Positions 16,838 to 28,371 of a stretch of DNA of 64,000 nt are shown piece after piece. This DNA comes from Yoonia sp. SS1-5 (GTDB taxonomy: Bacteria; Pseudomonadota; Alphaproteobacteria; Rhodobacterales; Rhodobacteraceae). The stretch lies in contig NZ_CP151767.2 in NCBI RefSeq assembly GCF_038443705.2, positions 3,029,501 to 3,093,500 of the forward strand. The letters are read 5' to 3'. The notes beneath the pieces are model-generated. The model made no database searches and was not told where the DNA came from. It worked only from the letters and a program-made list of their open reading frames with translations. Position 1 is the first letter of the stretch. Every line of letters starts with the position of its first letter. Both the position numbers and the translations under genes were made by a program.

Positions 16838-18856
16838 TCAAAGGATCAGGTCAGACGCGGAGAGATCTGTTGTGTTCAGCAACAAGATCTCAAGGTCGGC
16901 ATGGCCATCACCGTCGGCGTCCAGTTGAAGAACCGCATCCGTGCCGTCTTGGTCAAGCCGCAGCTGACCTGCGCCGTCAAAGTCCCGGGTGCCGATAAAT
17001 GCAAGCCCGTCCGGTGCACTTGTGGCGATCAATCCAAGGTCGATCATGTCATGTCCTGTTTCGAAATCGGTAATCACATCGCGCTGGCCACGTCCTGCCG
17101 CGCTGTCGGATGCGATATGAAAGACAAAGCTGTCTGCGCCCAGACCACCGGTCAATGTGTCAGCGCCCCAGCCGCCGGTGATTTGATCGTCCCCGTCACC
17201 ACCATCAATGATGTCGCGGCCACGTCCACCGAACAGGACGTCGTTTCCGTCCCCACCCGTCATCATATCATCACCGCTGCCCCCATGGATCAGGTCATTG
17301 TCAACGCCACCGGTCAAAACATCGGCACCGCCGCCGCCATGCATTTCGTTCTGTCCGGCTGTCGCTGCGATCCGATCTGCACCAGCGTTGCCCGTAAGAC
17401 TATCGTCACCAGCCCCGCCTGAGAGATCGTCGTTACCGATCCCGCCGAACAAGGCGTCCTGACCCGCGCCGCCAATCAGCGTGTCATCGCCTGTGCCGCC
17501 GATCAGTTGATCGTCGCCATCATTGCCTTCGAGGCGGCTGTCCGCATCAGACGCAATCAGCGTGTCGTTGCCCGCGCCGCCAACGGCCCCTTCGATCTGA
17601 ACCCCATATGCAATCAGGTAACCACCGGTGAACCCGTCAACCGACGAGATATGGCCGGCCCCGCCTTGCCCATACGCCAGATCGGCGGCGCGCAGGTCAA
17701 TTGTGGTATCAGCTGTGCCGTCATAGCGGATCGTGTCATGGCCGGCAGCGTCCCAGATCGCCTCCCAATAGGCCATGTCGTCGAACAGCACGTAGCTGTC
17801 ATCGCCCCGGGCCGTTGTCGTGTTGGCGCCGTAGAGGTCTTGCAACGCAATGATATCAAGCGTCATCGGGCCGGCCTCGTTATGGCGAAAGCGTCCGACA
17901 TGGCCGGTCGTGGCGTAGCCGCCATTGTAGGACATCGTTGTATAGATGCCCTGATTGTAACCATTGGCGCCCAGATCCTCGAACGCGACATGCGTGCCTG
18001 CAACGGATGACGCAGATTCGTGCGGATGGTCCAGACCCAGACCGTGCAGCAGCTCGTGGACGATGGTTGCGTAGCCCAGACCACCCTTTTCCAATCCGCC
18101 CCGGCTTTCGTCGCTCCACCCCTGGCCCTTTGCATTGAAGACGCCGACGCTGGGGCGACTGCTGGAGGGTTGATAGAAATAGCCAAGCAGACCGTTATTC
18201 TGCAGCTCGTTATCATCCAGTACCAACTGATAATCCGCATTGGGGTTGTCGGTGATTGTGAAGGTCACGTTGGTCACGGCCGCGATGGCGTCAAAGGCGG
18301 CAATGAACCGTACCATTTCATAGTCGGTCCAGCCATCGGATGTGATGTCGTCCTGTTTGTCGCGGCTGGTCCGGTATCCCTGGTTCGCCCGGTCACCCTC
18401 GGGCACAAAATACACGCTGATGTCGCGATCACTGCGCTGGTTCCCGCTTTCAAGTACATCTGCAAGGCTGCCGCGTGGGGCGGCCACCTGCTGTGCGTTC
18501 AGAACATAGTCGCCGGTTGTCCGATCCCGGTAAGAGGCGGCCTCGATATAATAGGTGCCGCCGACGCCGCCGTCGAACAAAAGGGCTGCGTCAAGGTTGC
18601 TGTTTGATGCGTTCAACTCGTCATCTGCTGTCAGCAGGTTCATCTCGGAATCGTAGACCCGCAGGAACGAGTCGCTGACCGGGTTGGCGCCTGTACCACG
18701 CTGGGTGACCTGTACCCATGCACCCGGTGCAACATCAATCTGGTACCAATCGCGGTCGCGGTAGGTTTCCAGTGATCCGGTGACGTCGGTACCATAAGTC
18801 AGGATTGCGGTGGTGGTGTCGTCGGCTGGCAGGTCTGGCATCGTTGATATCCCCAT
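16838..18856 (-). CDS. M10 (serralysin-type) metalloprotease with RTX repeats
   Basis: A 672-residue secreted zinc protease. The N-terminal ~120 residues resemble a pre-peptidase C-terminal-like beta domain placed in front (Y-x-D-R-D-W-Y-Q-I-D-V). The catalytic domain has the metzincin site H267-E-L-L-H271-G-L-G-L-D-H277-P and a Met-turn T-M-S-Y. An M10 C-terminal region and G-G-x-G-x-D repeats follow, ending with a calcium-type tail ('D-F-E-T-G-H-D-x-I-D-L'). No classical signal peptide, as for type I secreted proteases. The second ATG, at 18841 with GGGGA before it, is the better-supported start. No inhibitor or secretion genes are adjacent. Confidence 0.88.
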   Translation of the reverse strand: MGISTMPDLPADDTTTAILTYGTDVTGSLETYRDRDWYQIDVAPGAWVQVTQRGTGANPVSDSFLRVYDSEMNLLTADDELNASNSNLDAALLFDGGVGGTYYIEAASYRDRTTGDYVLNAQQVAAPRGSLADVLESGNQRSDRDISVYFVPEGDRANQGYRTSRDKQDDITSDGWTDYEMVRFIAAFDAIAAVTNVTFTITDNPNADYQLVLDDNELQNNGLLGYFYQPSSSRPSVGVFNAKGQGWSDESRGGLEKGGLGYATIVHELLHGLGLDHPHESASSVAGTHVAFEDLGANGYNQGIYTTMSYNGGYATTGHVGRFRHNEAGPMTLDIIALQDLYGANTTTARGDDSYVLFDDMAYWEAIWDAAGHDTIRYDGTADTTIDLRAADLAYGQGGAGHISSVDGFTGGYLIAYGVQIEGAVGGAGNDTLIASDADSRLEGNDGDDQLIGGTGDDTLIGGAGQDALFGGIGNDDLSGGAGDDSLTGNAGADRIAATAGQNEMHGGGGADVLTGGVDNDLIHGGSGDDMMTGGDGNDVLFGGRGRDIIDGGDGDDQITGGWGADTLTGGLGADSFVFHIASDSAAGRGQRDVITDFETGHDMIDLGLIATSAPDGLAFIGTRDFDGAGQLRLDQDGTDAVLQLDADGDGHADLEILLLNTTDLSASDLIL

Positions 18857-19171
18857 AGATCAATTGCGTTGATCAACAGGTACGATGCGAAACATTTCCA
18901 ACAGATGCAGAAATTAGGCGCAATTGTTCCCAACCGGGCCATTTGCACCTTTTTTGTTCCGTCAATTTTGTTCGGTTTTGACAGGCCTTCCCTAACAAAG
19001 CGTTACCGTTTCCCGGCCAAATTGTCTTTTTTTTGTGTCTCTCCGGATAGTTTCAAATTTTTCCTCAATTGGGCCGTTGCCACGTGACCGCGCGTGGCCT
19101 CAAAGATGTGTTTATGCAAACGGCTTGATAGTGCGGGCAACTTCAATTCTTGCGGAAGGTGCAGCGTTTCC
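18857..19171. other. Gene-free divergent region
   Basis: About 315 bases between the RTX protease (leftward) and the DUF2793 gene (rightward). It is AT-rich with T-runs around 19027-19035 and must hold both promoters. I see no convincing operator, repeat or RNA gene; a 72-residue ORF inside it has no family resemblance. Confidence 0.6.
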
Positions 19172-19927
19172 ATGCCTGATCAGACCCCCAATCTCGCCAT
19201 GCCATTCATTCAGCCTGCGCAGGCGCAAAAACACGTGACCCATAACGAAGCGATTGAGCTGTTGGACGTCGTTGTCCAACTGACACTGGAATCCGTTGGC
19301 GCGACTGCACCGCCCGGGACGGCGACGGAAGGTCAGGCGTGGATCGTGGGCGACGCCGCAACCGGGGACTGGTCCGGGCAGGACGGCATGATTGCGGGCT
19401 GGCACGGTGGCGGGTGGCTCTACGTGACGCCGCAGGAAGGCTGGCGCGCCTGGGTCGTTGATGCTGGCATGATCATGGTCCTGGTCGGTGATAGCTGGCA
19501 GGCGGCTGCATCGCTTGAGAATATCGCGGGCATCGGGATCAACGCCAGTTTCGATGCGATCAACCGGTTGAGTGTGTCGGCCGCTGCAACCCTTCTTAGC
19601 CATGAAGGTGCCGGTCATCAGGTCAAGATCAACAAGGCTGCCGCAACTGATACGGCGTCGCTGTTGTATCAGTCCGGGTTTTCGGGGCGGGCGGAACTTG
19701 GTCTGGCCGGGAACGATGATTTAAGCATCAAAGTGTCGGATGATGGCGCAAGCTTCGTCAATGCCCTGACCATTCCGGCGGCTACCGGGCATGTGCAGGT
19801 TGATCAACTGCTGCGTCTTACACCCGGAATTCCGCCGGTCACGCCGACGGCGGGTGATATCTATTTCGATGCGGCCACAACAAAACTGCGATGTTATGAC
19901 GGAACCGGCTGGCAGGACCTGTTCTGA
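19172..19927 (+). CDS. DUF2793 domain protein
   Basis: A 251-residue protein from ATG at 19172 (GGAAGG about 12 bases before; the frame opens at 19094). The opening S/N-L-A-M-P-F-I-Q-P-A-Q-A-Q-K-H-V-T-H-N-E-A segment, the G-W-L-Y-V-x-P-Q-E-G-W motif and a C-terminal G-D-I-Y-F-D-x-x-T-x-K-L-x-C-Y-D-G-T-x-W motif mark the DUF2793 family, common in rhodobacteria and reminiscent of phage tail or gene-transfer-agent fibre parts. No transport or catalytic motif. It stands alone and is followed by a strong terminator. Its role is not established. Confidence 0.82.
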   Translation: MPDQTPNLAMPFIQPAQAQKHVTHNEAIELLDVVVQLTLESVGATAPPGTATEGQAWIVGDAATGDWSGQDGMIAGWHGGGWLYVTPQEGWRAWVVDAGMIMVLVGDSWQAAASLENIAGIGINASFDAINRLSVSAAATLLSHEGAGHQVKINKAAATDTASLLYQSGFSGRAELGLAGNDDLSIKVSDDGASFVNALTIPAATGHVQVDQLLRLTPGIPPVTPTAGDIYFDAATTKLRCYDGTGWQDLF

Positions 19928-19953
19928 CACGCACACATATTTCGATGAACATT

Positions 19954-19986
19954 AGCGCGGGATCAGCAATGATCTCGCGCTTTTTG
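19954..19986 (+). terminator. Rho-independent terminator after DUF2793 gene
   Basis: An 11-base-pair stem (AGCGCGGGATC / GATCTCGCGCT, one G-T pair) around a 6-base loop, followed by TTTTTG. It ends the DUF2793 transcript and isolates it from the ATP synthase operon. The remaining bases to 20220 hold the leader and presumably the promoter of atpH. Confidence 0.9.
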
Positions 19987-20220
19987 TTGTTTTCGGCCCA
20001 ATCATGCATCGAATTGGCTGGCGAAGTTCCACCCTCGCACCATATGGCAAATGCAGAGACGGATTCTTAACGCAGAGTCCTTGCGACCCCATAGTAGCTC
20101 TGCTACATCGCGCAAGATTTTGCCGCTCTCGTGGAAACGGGGGCAAAACAACATGTCCATTCGCTTGCCCCGCTTTGCGGGGCGTCGCGGGTCTGGGCCC
20201 AAGACATCGGAAGGCGACAC

Positions 20221-20781
20221 GTGTCCGAAACTGCTGGTATTTCAACGGGTATCGCGCAGCGCTATGCGACTGCTGTGTTCGATATCGCCAAAGAAGGCAA
20301 AGCCATCAAAGCACTCGAATCAGATGTTGCTGCACTGGAAGGTGCAATGGCCGAAAGCGCAGACCTGCGCACATTGCTGACCTCACCGCTTTACAGCCGT
20401 GATGAACAATCCGGGGCGATTGGTGAAATCGCCAAGAAAATGGAACTCTCCGACACCACACGCAACGTGTTGTCCTTGCTGGCAAGCAAACGTCGCTTGT
20501 TTGTAATGCCGCAGTTGCTGGCTGTTCTGCAGGACATGCTTGCCGACGAACGTGGCGAGGTCACTGCAGAAGTCACAACCGCCAAGAAGCTGACAAAAGC
20601 GCAGGCCGACAAGCTGGCCGAAACGCTGAAGGCTCAGGTCGGTAAATCCATCACCATCAAAGAAACCGTGGATGAGAGCATCATTGGCGGTCTTATTGTT
20701 AAAGTGGGCTCAAAGATGATCGACACGTCGATCGCCTCCAAGCTCAACGCACTCCAAAACACTATGAAAGAGGTCGGATAA
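20221..20781 (+). CDS. atpH: ATP synthase F1 subunit delta
   Basis: A 186-residue OSCP/delta subunit, the stator part that holds F1 on the peripheral stalk. A GTG start at 20221 with GGAAGG six bases before is preferred; the frame extends upstream to 20131 but that part is unlike the family. Typical features: I-A-x-R-Y-A-x-A-V-F-D-I-A at the start, L-L-x-S-P-L-Y near residue 60, and the C-terminal I-I-G-G-L-I-V-K-V-G-S-K-M-I-D-x-S motif. First gene of atpHAGDC; its stop abuts atpA. Confidence 0.95.
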   Translation: MSETAGISTGIAQRYATAVFDIAKEGKAIKALESDVAALEGAMAESADLRTLLTSPLYSRDEQSGAIGEIAKKMELSDTTRNVLSLLASKRRLFVMPQLLAVLQDMLADERGEVTAEVTTAKKLTKAQADKLAETLKAQVGKSITIKETVDESIIGGLIVKVGSKMIDTSIASKLNALQNTMKEVG

Positions 20782-22320
<1,539 letters not shown>

Positions 22321-22343
22321 TTCATTGGACATAGGAGACCCTT

Positions 22344-23216
22344 ATGCCCAGTCTTAAGGACCTAAAAAACCGGATCGAGTCGGTCAAATCGACCCGCAAG
22401 ATCACAAAGGCCATGCAGATGGTCGCGGCTGCAAAACTGCGCCGCGCCCAGGATGCAGCCGAGGCATCGCGCCCCTATACCGAACGGTTCAACGCCGTGA
22501 TGGCGGGGCTGGCTGCATCGGTTGGCGGATCAGATTCTGCGCCAAAATTGCTGTCCGGCACAGGCAGTGATCAGGTGCAATTGCTGATCGTCATGACCGC
22601 CGAACGCGGGCTTTGCGGTGGCTTTAACGGCAACATCGCCAAGCTGGCCAAAAGCCACGCGCAAAAGCTGCTTGCCGAAGGCAAGACAGTGAAAATCGTG
22701 ACCGTCGGCAAAAAAGGCCGCGACGCGATCAAGCGTGACCTTGGCAGCCACTTCATCGACCATGTCGACCTGACAGAGGTAAAGCGTGTCGGCTACGCCA
22801 ATGCCCAGGAGATCGCCAAAGGCGTTCTGGCTCGCTTTGATGCCGGCGAATTTGACGTGGCGACGATCTTCTTTGCCCGCTTCGAAAATGTCGTCACACA
22901 GCACCCCACCGCCCAGCAGATCATTCCTGCCAAGTTCGAGCAGGCCGAAGACGCGGAAGCGACTTTGTACGACTACGAGCCCGGCGAAGAGGAAATCCTC
23001 GCTGATCTGTTGCCACGCGGTGTCGCCACGGCCATTTTCAGCGCGCTGCTGGAAAACGCGGCCTCTGAACAGGGCGCGCGGCAATCTGCCATGGACAACG
23101 CGACACGCAACGCTGGTGAAATGATCGACAAGCTGACAATCGAGTTCAACCGCTCGCGTCAGGCCGTCATCACCAACGAGCTGATTGAAATTATTTCGGG
23201 CGCGGAAGCGCTCTAG
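22344..23216 (+). CDS. atpG: ATP synthase F1 subunit gamma
   Basis: A 290-residue central rotor shaft. N-terminal helix with [21 protein letters not shown], the R-G-L-C-G-G-F-N core near residue 90, and the C-terminal helix with M-D-N-A-T-R-N-A-G and N-R-x-R-Q-x-x-I-T-x-E-L-I-E-I. An AGGAGA site precedes the ATG. It ends in TAG, 18 bases before atpD. Confidence 0.97.
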   Translation: MPSLKDLKNRIESVKSTRKITKAMQMVAAAKLRRAQDAAEASRPYTERFNAVMAGLAASVGGSDSAPKLLSGTGSDQVQLLIVMTAERGLCGGFNGNIAKLAKSHAQKLLAEGKTVKIVTVGKKGRDAIKRDLGSHFIDHVDLTEVKRVGYANAQEIAKGVLARFDAGEFDVATIFFARFENVVTQHPTAQQIIPAKFEQAEDAEATLYDYEPGEEEILADLLPRGVATAIFSALLENAASEQGARQSAMDNATRNAGEMIDKLTIEFNRSRQAVITNELIEIISGAEAL

Positions 23217-23234
23217 GACCCCGGAGAAACATAA

Positions 23235-24659
<1,425 letters not shown>

Positions 24660-24668
24660 GGAGCCGAC

Positions 24669-25094
24669 ATGGCAAACCTACAATTTGATCTCGTCTCGCC
24701 CGAACGCCGTCTGGCGTCGGTCGAGGCATCCGAGGTCCAGATCCCCGGCGCAGACGGTGACATGACCGCGATGGCGGATCATGCCCCGACGATCACCACA
24801 TTGCGCCCTGGCGTGCTGACCGTGGTGCATGGTGGCGGGTCCGACCAATATGTCGTCTCGGGCGGTTTTGCGGAAATCACAGCTGCGGGTGTTTCGGTTC
24901 TGGCCGAACAGGCGCTGCCCAAAGCCGAAGTGACGCAAGAGGTCTATGACCAGATGGTTGCTGATGCCAAAGCCGCATTTGGCAAGGCGCAGGAAACGTT
25001 CAAGAACGAACCGGGCCCCGTGGATGACGCGGCCAAGCTGTTGGCTGACATGGTCGCTATCGGCGGAACTATCGGATTGAACGCCAACAATTGA
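24669..25094 (+). CDS. atpC: ATP synthase F1 subunit epsilon
   Basis: A 141-residue subunit that couples rotor and stator and can inhibit ATPase activity. The N-terminal beta-sandwich reads Q-F-D-L-V-S-P-E-R, then [15 protein letters not shown], typical of epsilon. The C-terminal helical region is short and Ala/Lys-rich. AAGGAG precedes the ATG. It is the last gene of the operon, with a hairpin terminator just downstream. The F0 genes are absent here, as in other Rhodobacterales where they form a separate operon. Confidence 0.96.
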   Translation: MANLQFDLVSPERRLASVEASEVQIPGADGDMTAMADHAPTITTLRPGVLTVVHGGGSDQYVVSGGFAEITAAGVSVLAEQALPKAEVTQEVYDQMVADAKAAFGKAQETFKNEPGPVDDAAKLLADMVAIGGTIGLNANN

Positions 25095-25118
25095 GATCTG
25101 CGTTTCAATATTTCAAAG

Positions 25119-25143
25119 GGCTCCGCATTGCGGGGCCTTTTTT
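25119..25143 (+). terminator. Terminator of atpHAGDC
   Basis: An 8-base-pair stem, GGCTCCGC / GCGGGGCC (one T-G pair), with loop ATT, followed by six T. It lies 24 bases after the atpC stop. Confidence 0.92.
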
Positions 25144-25268
25144 GTTTGTATGAATGTCAACTCAGAGCCCTGGTTACCTACATTCCGCGCCGCAGTTAAG
25201 GTCCGCTTTGGCAGATACGGCAACCTGCTGGTCAAGACTGGTTTGTGCCATTTGGGTCCAGCCATTGA

Positions 25269-25682
25269 TCACGCGACAAATGACAGAGCAGCGAAGGCTG
25301 CAAGCATCATAAAGGTTCTAGCATGATGCCAAATTGCCCATCGTTCTAAGACCTTCGGAAGATCAGCCTCGTTATACGCATGCGCCGACAGCTTGTTATT
25401 CACTGCCCGGAAAAACACGAAAAACGAAGCGAAGGTCAGGCAACACAAACTCGCGGCGATCCAAGACCCGATATCCCCGTCGGTCACCGCGTGAACAATC
25501 GAAGCGACAACAGCAAGCGCGGTCAAAGGCGCAAAATAGCGAAATAGCCTGGGACCACCCGAGCCATGCAATTCATAGAATTTATCCATCGGCAAACTGC
25601 GCCAGAACGGGACCAAGACCATCCCTTCGGTCAAGAGGCTTCCTGCCAAGAGACCGACGAGGATCAGTGTGAGTTCATACAT
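25269..25682 (-). CDS. Four-segment membrane protein, DUF1772-like
   Basis: A 137-residue protein from ATG at 25682 with four hydrophobic stretches (about residues 3-24, 48-66, 72-92 and 118-136). The E-R-W-x-x-W-H-x-x-R-T motif before the last segment recalls the DUF1772/anthrone-oxygenase-like group, but I am not certain of the family. Its start overlaps the stop of the DUF4345 gene, so both are co-translated. Last gene of a three-gene leftward operon behind a TetR-type operator. Confidence 0.7.
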   Translation of the reverse strand: MYELTLILVGLLAGSLLTEGMVLVPFWRSLPMDKFYELHGSGGPRLFRYFAPLTALAVVASIVHAVTDGDIGSWIAASLCCLTFASFFVFFRAVNNKLSAHAYNEADLPKVLERWAIWHHARTFMMLAAFAALSFVA

Positions 25683-26094
25683 GTCCCTGGTCCCCCGCTG
25701 CCTTGAATATCCATAGCCCAAGCAGTGGGACCAAGATCAGCTCGGCGATCAATGAAGGCGCAATCGCTCCGCTGAGTAGCAGGCTGCTATCGCCTTGGGT
25801 CAAACGCATCAGGCCACCGACAAAAATCATTGCGATCAACGCAAGCATGACAGCGCGCATTTGCGGTAAAGCGAACGCGCCGGCGATGAACAAAACACCG
25901 ACACTGGTCCACACCCCTGCGATGAACCGTGTATGGTTATCTTGGACCGCAAAGACTGCGGCATCAGTGATTTCGAGAAAGCCGCTTGCGCCCTGCCAGC
26001 CGAGGGTTTGAATGCCGCCAAGCCCGACATTCAGACCAAGCCAGGTGATGACAAGGCCAGTGAGAAAGAGAATGGGTCTGAGAAGTTTCGTCAT
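25675..26094 (-). CDS. DUF4345 membrane protein
   Basis: A 139-residue, four-segment inner-membrane protein starting at ATG 26094 (AAAGGAC before it). The N-terminal L-F-L-T-G-L and G-L-N-V-G-L-G-G stretches and the central V-L-F-I-A-G-A-F-A-L-P plus G-G-L-M-R-L match DUF4345 proteins, whose role is unknown. Middle gene of DUF2147-DUF4345-DUF1772-like; 14 bases separate it from the gene upstream. Confidence 0.78.
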   Translation of the reverse strand: MTKLLRPILFLTGLVITWLGLNVGLGGIQTLGWQGASGFLEITDAAVFAVQDNHTRFIAGVWTSVGVLFIAGAFALPQMRAVMLALIAMIFVGGLMRLTQGDSSLLLSGAIAPSLIAELILVPLLGLWIFKAAGDQGHV

Positions 26095-26108
26095 TGTCGT
26101 GTCCTTTG

Positions 26109-26528
26109 CTATTGGGAAACACGGTGCCAGATATTGCTGCGGCAAATGACGCCCCAACATCCGGTCACACGTAGGGTTTGGGACGATTGCAATGCGATGC
26201 GCGCGTCAAAGCTGTTGCCGTCATGCGGGTTGTAGATGGTTCCAGATGCGCCGCTATTGGCGGTAGCTGGCACATCAGACAGGATTTCAGTCCCGGTGAG
26301 GTCTCTGTTGCGAAGGGTCGGGTTTGGGTTTTGACGGTCAATCGGACCCGTAGGCGATTGTGGGTCAAACCAAACGAGCGTTCCGCAAAACCGGTCTGCA
26401 CCGCAGGGTTGGATGTGCACATGGCCGTCGCGGTCTTGGGTTTGCCAGATACCAATAACGCTGTCAGCGCTCGCGGATATGGGCATCGTTCCTGCGATCC
26501 AGATGGCTGAGATGAGTTTTCTAAGCAT
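26109..26528 (-). CDS. DUF2147 family secreted protein
   Basis: A 139-residue protein with a cleavable signal (A-x-A type site near residue 21). It then shows I-G-I-W-Q-T-Q-D-R-D-G-H-V, C-G-x-x-F-C-G-T-L-V-W, G-T-x-I-L-S-D and G-T-I-Y-N-P-x-D-G-x-x-F, the pattern of DUF2147 (a small lipocalin-like beta fold). AAAGGAG sits 9 bases before the ATG at 26528; another ATG is at 26534. First gene of the operon under the paired TACGCGTA operators and divergent from a TetR gene. Confidence 0.82.
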   Translation of the reverse strand: MLRKLISAIWIAGTMPISASADSVIGIWQTQDRDGHVHIQPCGADRFCGTLVWFDPQSPTGPIDRQNPNPTLRNRDLTGTEILSDVPATANSGASGTIYNPHDGNSFDARIALQSSQTLRVTGCWGVICRSNIWHRVSQ

Positions 26529-26546
26529 CGGCATACTCCTTTAAAA

Positions 26547-26598
26547 GTACGCGTACATTAATATATGCCTGCCTGTACATATTAAATATACGCGTATA
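26547..26598. promoter_or_regulatory. Paired TetR-type operators
   Basis: Two perfect palindromes share the core TACGCGTA: GTACGCGTAC at 26547-26556 and TATACGCGTATA at 26587-26598. Their centres are 41 bases apart, about four DNA turns. They fill the divergent region between the DUF2147 operon and the TetR gene. By inference the TetR protein binds both and controls both directions. Confidence 0.78.
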
Positions 26599-26643
26599 CT
26601 ATTTTGTGAGAAAAGTTACTGATATCCGTGAAAGCCCGTGACA

Positions 26644-27252
26644 ATGGCAAAACAACCCGCCCTTCGTGGCCGTCCCACTCTGTCCGATAATGCAATGACC
26701 GAACGCCGCGAAGAGATTGCGTCGGTTGCTTTGCGCTTGTTTCTGGATGAGGGGTTCGCGTCCGTTTCCATGCGCAGACTGGGCAAAGAGGTCGGGCTGA
26801 CGCCTATGGCGCTTTACCGATATTACTCGAGCAAGCTAGATATATTGGCGCGGTTGTGGGGTCATATCATTGGGAAAGCCTTCGAGGATGTGTCAGCCGC
26901 GACCCAGGACTGTGCGAATGCGCGGGCTATCCTGCACGCGGCCGCGCAAGCCTACACAAGCTATTGGTGCAATCACACCGACCATTATCATCTGGTTTTT
27001 ATGAATTCTGGCGTCGGCAATGCAGATGTGCGGTCTTTCGTGGGCGACGATGCCACCATCGCGCACTACGAGGTTTTCTTTCAGGCTGTTGCAAGCGTCC
27101 GGTCAGAGGATCGAGACAGCCCATCTGTCAAAATAGCGACAGACGGGCTGCTGTGTCATTTGCACGGGATCATGCATTCCTTGATCACCATGCAGGGCTA
27201 TCCTTGGACCAATGCCTCGCAGTTGGTGGACGATGCGGTGACGCGGGTCTAA
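26644..27252 (+). CDS. TetR/AcrR family transcriptional regulator
   Basis: A 202-residue repressor (a GTG two codons upstream is also possible). The N-terminal helix-turn-helix reads R-R-E-E-I-A-S-V-A-L-R-L-F, G-F-A-S-V-S-M-R-R-L, and L-T-P-M-A-L-Y-R-Y-Y, as usual for TetR. The C-terminal ligand domain has an uncommon S-Y-W-C-N-H-T-D-H-Y-H segment rich in His. It is divergent from the DUF2147 operon, with two matching palindromes between, so autoregulation and repression of that operon are likely. Its 3' end is 3 bases from the converging lipoprotein gene. Confidence 0.9.
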   Translation: MAKQPALRGRPTLSDNAMTERREEIASVALRLFLDEGFASVSMRRLGKEVGLTPMALYRYYSSKLDILARLWGHIIGKAFEDVSAATQDCANARAILHAAAQAYTSYWCNHTDHYHLVFMNSGVGNADVRSFVGDDATIAHYEVFFQAVASVRSEDRDSPSVKIATDGLLCHLHGIMHSLITMQGYPWTNASQLVDDAVTRV

Positions 27253-27255
27253 GGA

Positions 27256-27840
27256 TCACTGGGACGCCTCAATCGCTGCCGCTGAAAATCGCTCAAGCCC
27301 CCCAGCAATGAAGCCTTCGATGCTATCCATATTGCCGCGTATCACCTGCCGCGCGACGAAATGCTTGGGCAGCACCTTGTAGGTCCATTCAAACCGCGTG
27401 CCTCCATCAACCGGTACAAAGCGCTGCTCGCCAACGATTTGATCCACGCCACGTCCGGCCGCATTTGTGAAGACAAATATCTGATAGTCGAATGCACCGG
27501 GATCATTGCGAAGAATCCGCTCGATTGCATAGTGGCCATCGGCCAGTTTCACGCGGCGCGTTGCTCCAATCTCACCCCACGTTCCTTCCAGCGTTTCAAA
27601 CGCGACCGGGTTCGAGATATTTCCGGTGGGTTCCAGAAACGTCACGATGGGGCGTTCCAGCATAAACTGACGCAAGTCAGGAAGCGACATAGGGATCACA
27701 TGTTCGGTGTAAGCGATAACAAAATCGGATGTTCCGACAGGCGGGGGCGCGGTCAGCTCTGGTGGTTGATCTGGTGGGGCGATGTCAGAACAACCGGCGA
27801 GAATGCCCAATGCACCGATAAGCGTGGCAAGTCTGTTCAT
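27256..27840 (-). CDS. SRPBCC-like lipoprotein
   Basis: A 194-residue lipoprotein with lipobox L-A-G-C (Cys17), a proline-rich spacer, then a compact alpha/beta domain with the R-R-V-K-L-A-D-G-H-Y-A-I-E-R-I and T-R-F-E-W-T-Y-K-V-L-P strands seen in SRPBCC/polyketide-cyclase-like proteins. ATG at 27840; the longer open frame running into the MarR gene is not used. It is divergent from a MarR regulator across a near-perfect large palindrome, so it is probably the regulator's target. Ligand unknown. Confidence 0.78.
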   Translation of the reverse strand: MNRLATLIGALGILAGCSDIAPPDQPPELTAPPPVGTSDFVIAYTEHVIPMSLPDLRQFMLERPIVTFLEPTGNISNPVAFETLEGTWGEIGATRRVKLADGHYAIERILRNDPGAFDYQIFVFTNAAGRGVDQIVGEQRFVPVDGGTRFEWTYKVLPKHFVARQVIRGNMDSIEGFIAGGLERFSAAAIEASQ

Positions 27841-27850
27841 GGGTGAGGTC

Positions 27851-27906
27851 CTCTTGTATAGTACGGATATCGTATGAGTTAGTACGGTATCCGTACTATA
27901 CAAGAG
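27851..27906. promoter_or_regulatory. Large MarR-type operator dyad
   Basis: Two 22-base arms (27851-27872 and 27885-27906) are inverted copies with a single mismatch, separated by 12 bases. Inside the right arm lies a tight palindrome, TAGTACGG-TAT-CCGTACTA (27882-27900). The dyad ends directly at the marR ATG and covers the whole divergent region. It should contain both promoters and allow co-repression of the lipoprotein gene and marR. Confidence 0.85.
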
Positions 27907-28371
27907 ATGGACGCGAAATTGTCTGACGACCGCACAAAGGAACTGGGCCTCTATCTCAATCTGATCATTCGGGCGCTGCTGGTTGCAGGCAAACAGGGGG
28001 CACCGGCAGAAGGCCTTATCCCGTTCAACCCGCTCTATTTTAACATGCTGCGCATTCTTCAAGCGGAGGGACGTTGTCGTCCTTCGCATCTTGCGGAGGT
28101 CTTGTCGGTGCCGCGCACTACCATCTCGACTGCAGTTACGTCTCTCGTAAAACGCGGAATTATCCAGTCGGAAAAAGACAAGGACGACGGACGCGCTGTC
28201 GTCCTTTCTTTGACGGAGCAAGGGTCGGAAGTGATTGCGGCTATCATTCGCCAAGACCTTCGGAATGCCGGAGCCATGTTGAGCGCCTTGGACGACACCG
28301 AGCAAAAGGCTCTGCTTTCAGCATTGGCTAAGGTTTCAAAACATCTATCTGGCCCAAAGGCTGGTGGCTGA
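27907..28371 (+). CDS. MarR family transcriptional regulator
   Basis: A 154-residue winged-helix repressor: N-terminal dimer helix, then L-R-I-L-Q-A-E-G-R-C-R-P-S-H-L-A-E-V-L, V-P-R-T-T-I-S-T-A-V-T-S-L-V-K-R-G, the wing K-D-D-G-R-A-V-V-L-S-L-T-E-Q-G, and a C-terminal helix. The ATG immediately follows the operator dyad, with only AAGAG as ribosome site, so bound repressor would also block initiation. No Cys is placed for redox sensing; the ligand is unknown. Confidence 0.92.
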   Translation: MDAKLSDDRTKELGLYLNLIIRALLVAGKQGAPAEGLIPFNPLYFNMLRILQAEGRCRPSHLAEVLSVPRTTISTAVTSLVKRGIIQSEKDKDDGRAVVLSLTEQGSEVIAAIIRQDLRNAGAMLSALDDTEQKALLSALAKVSKHLSGPKAGG

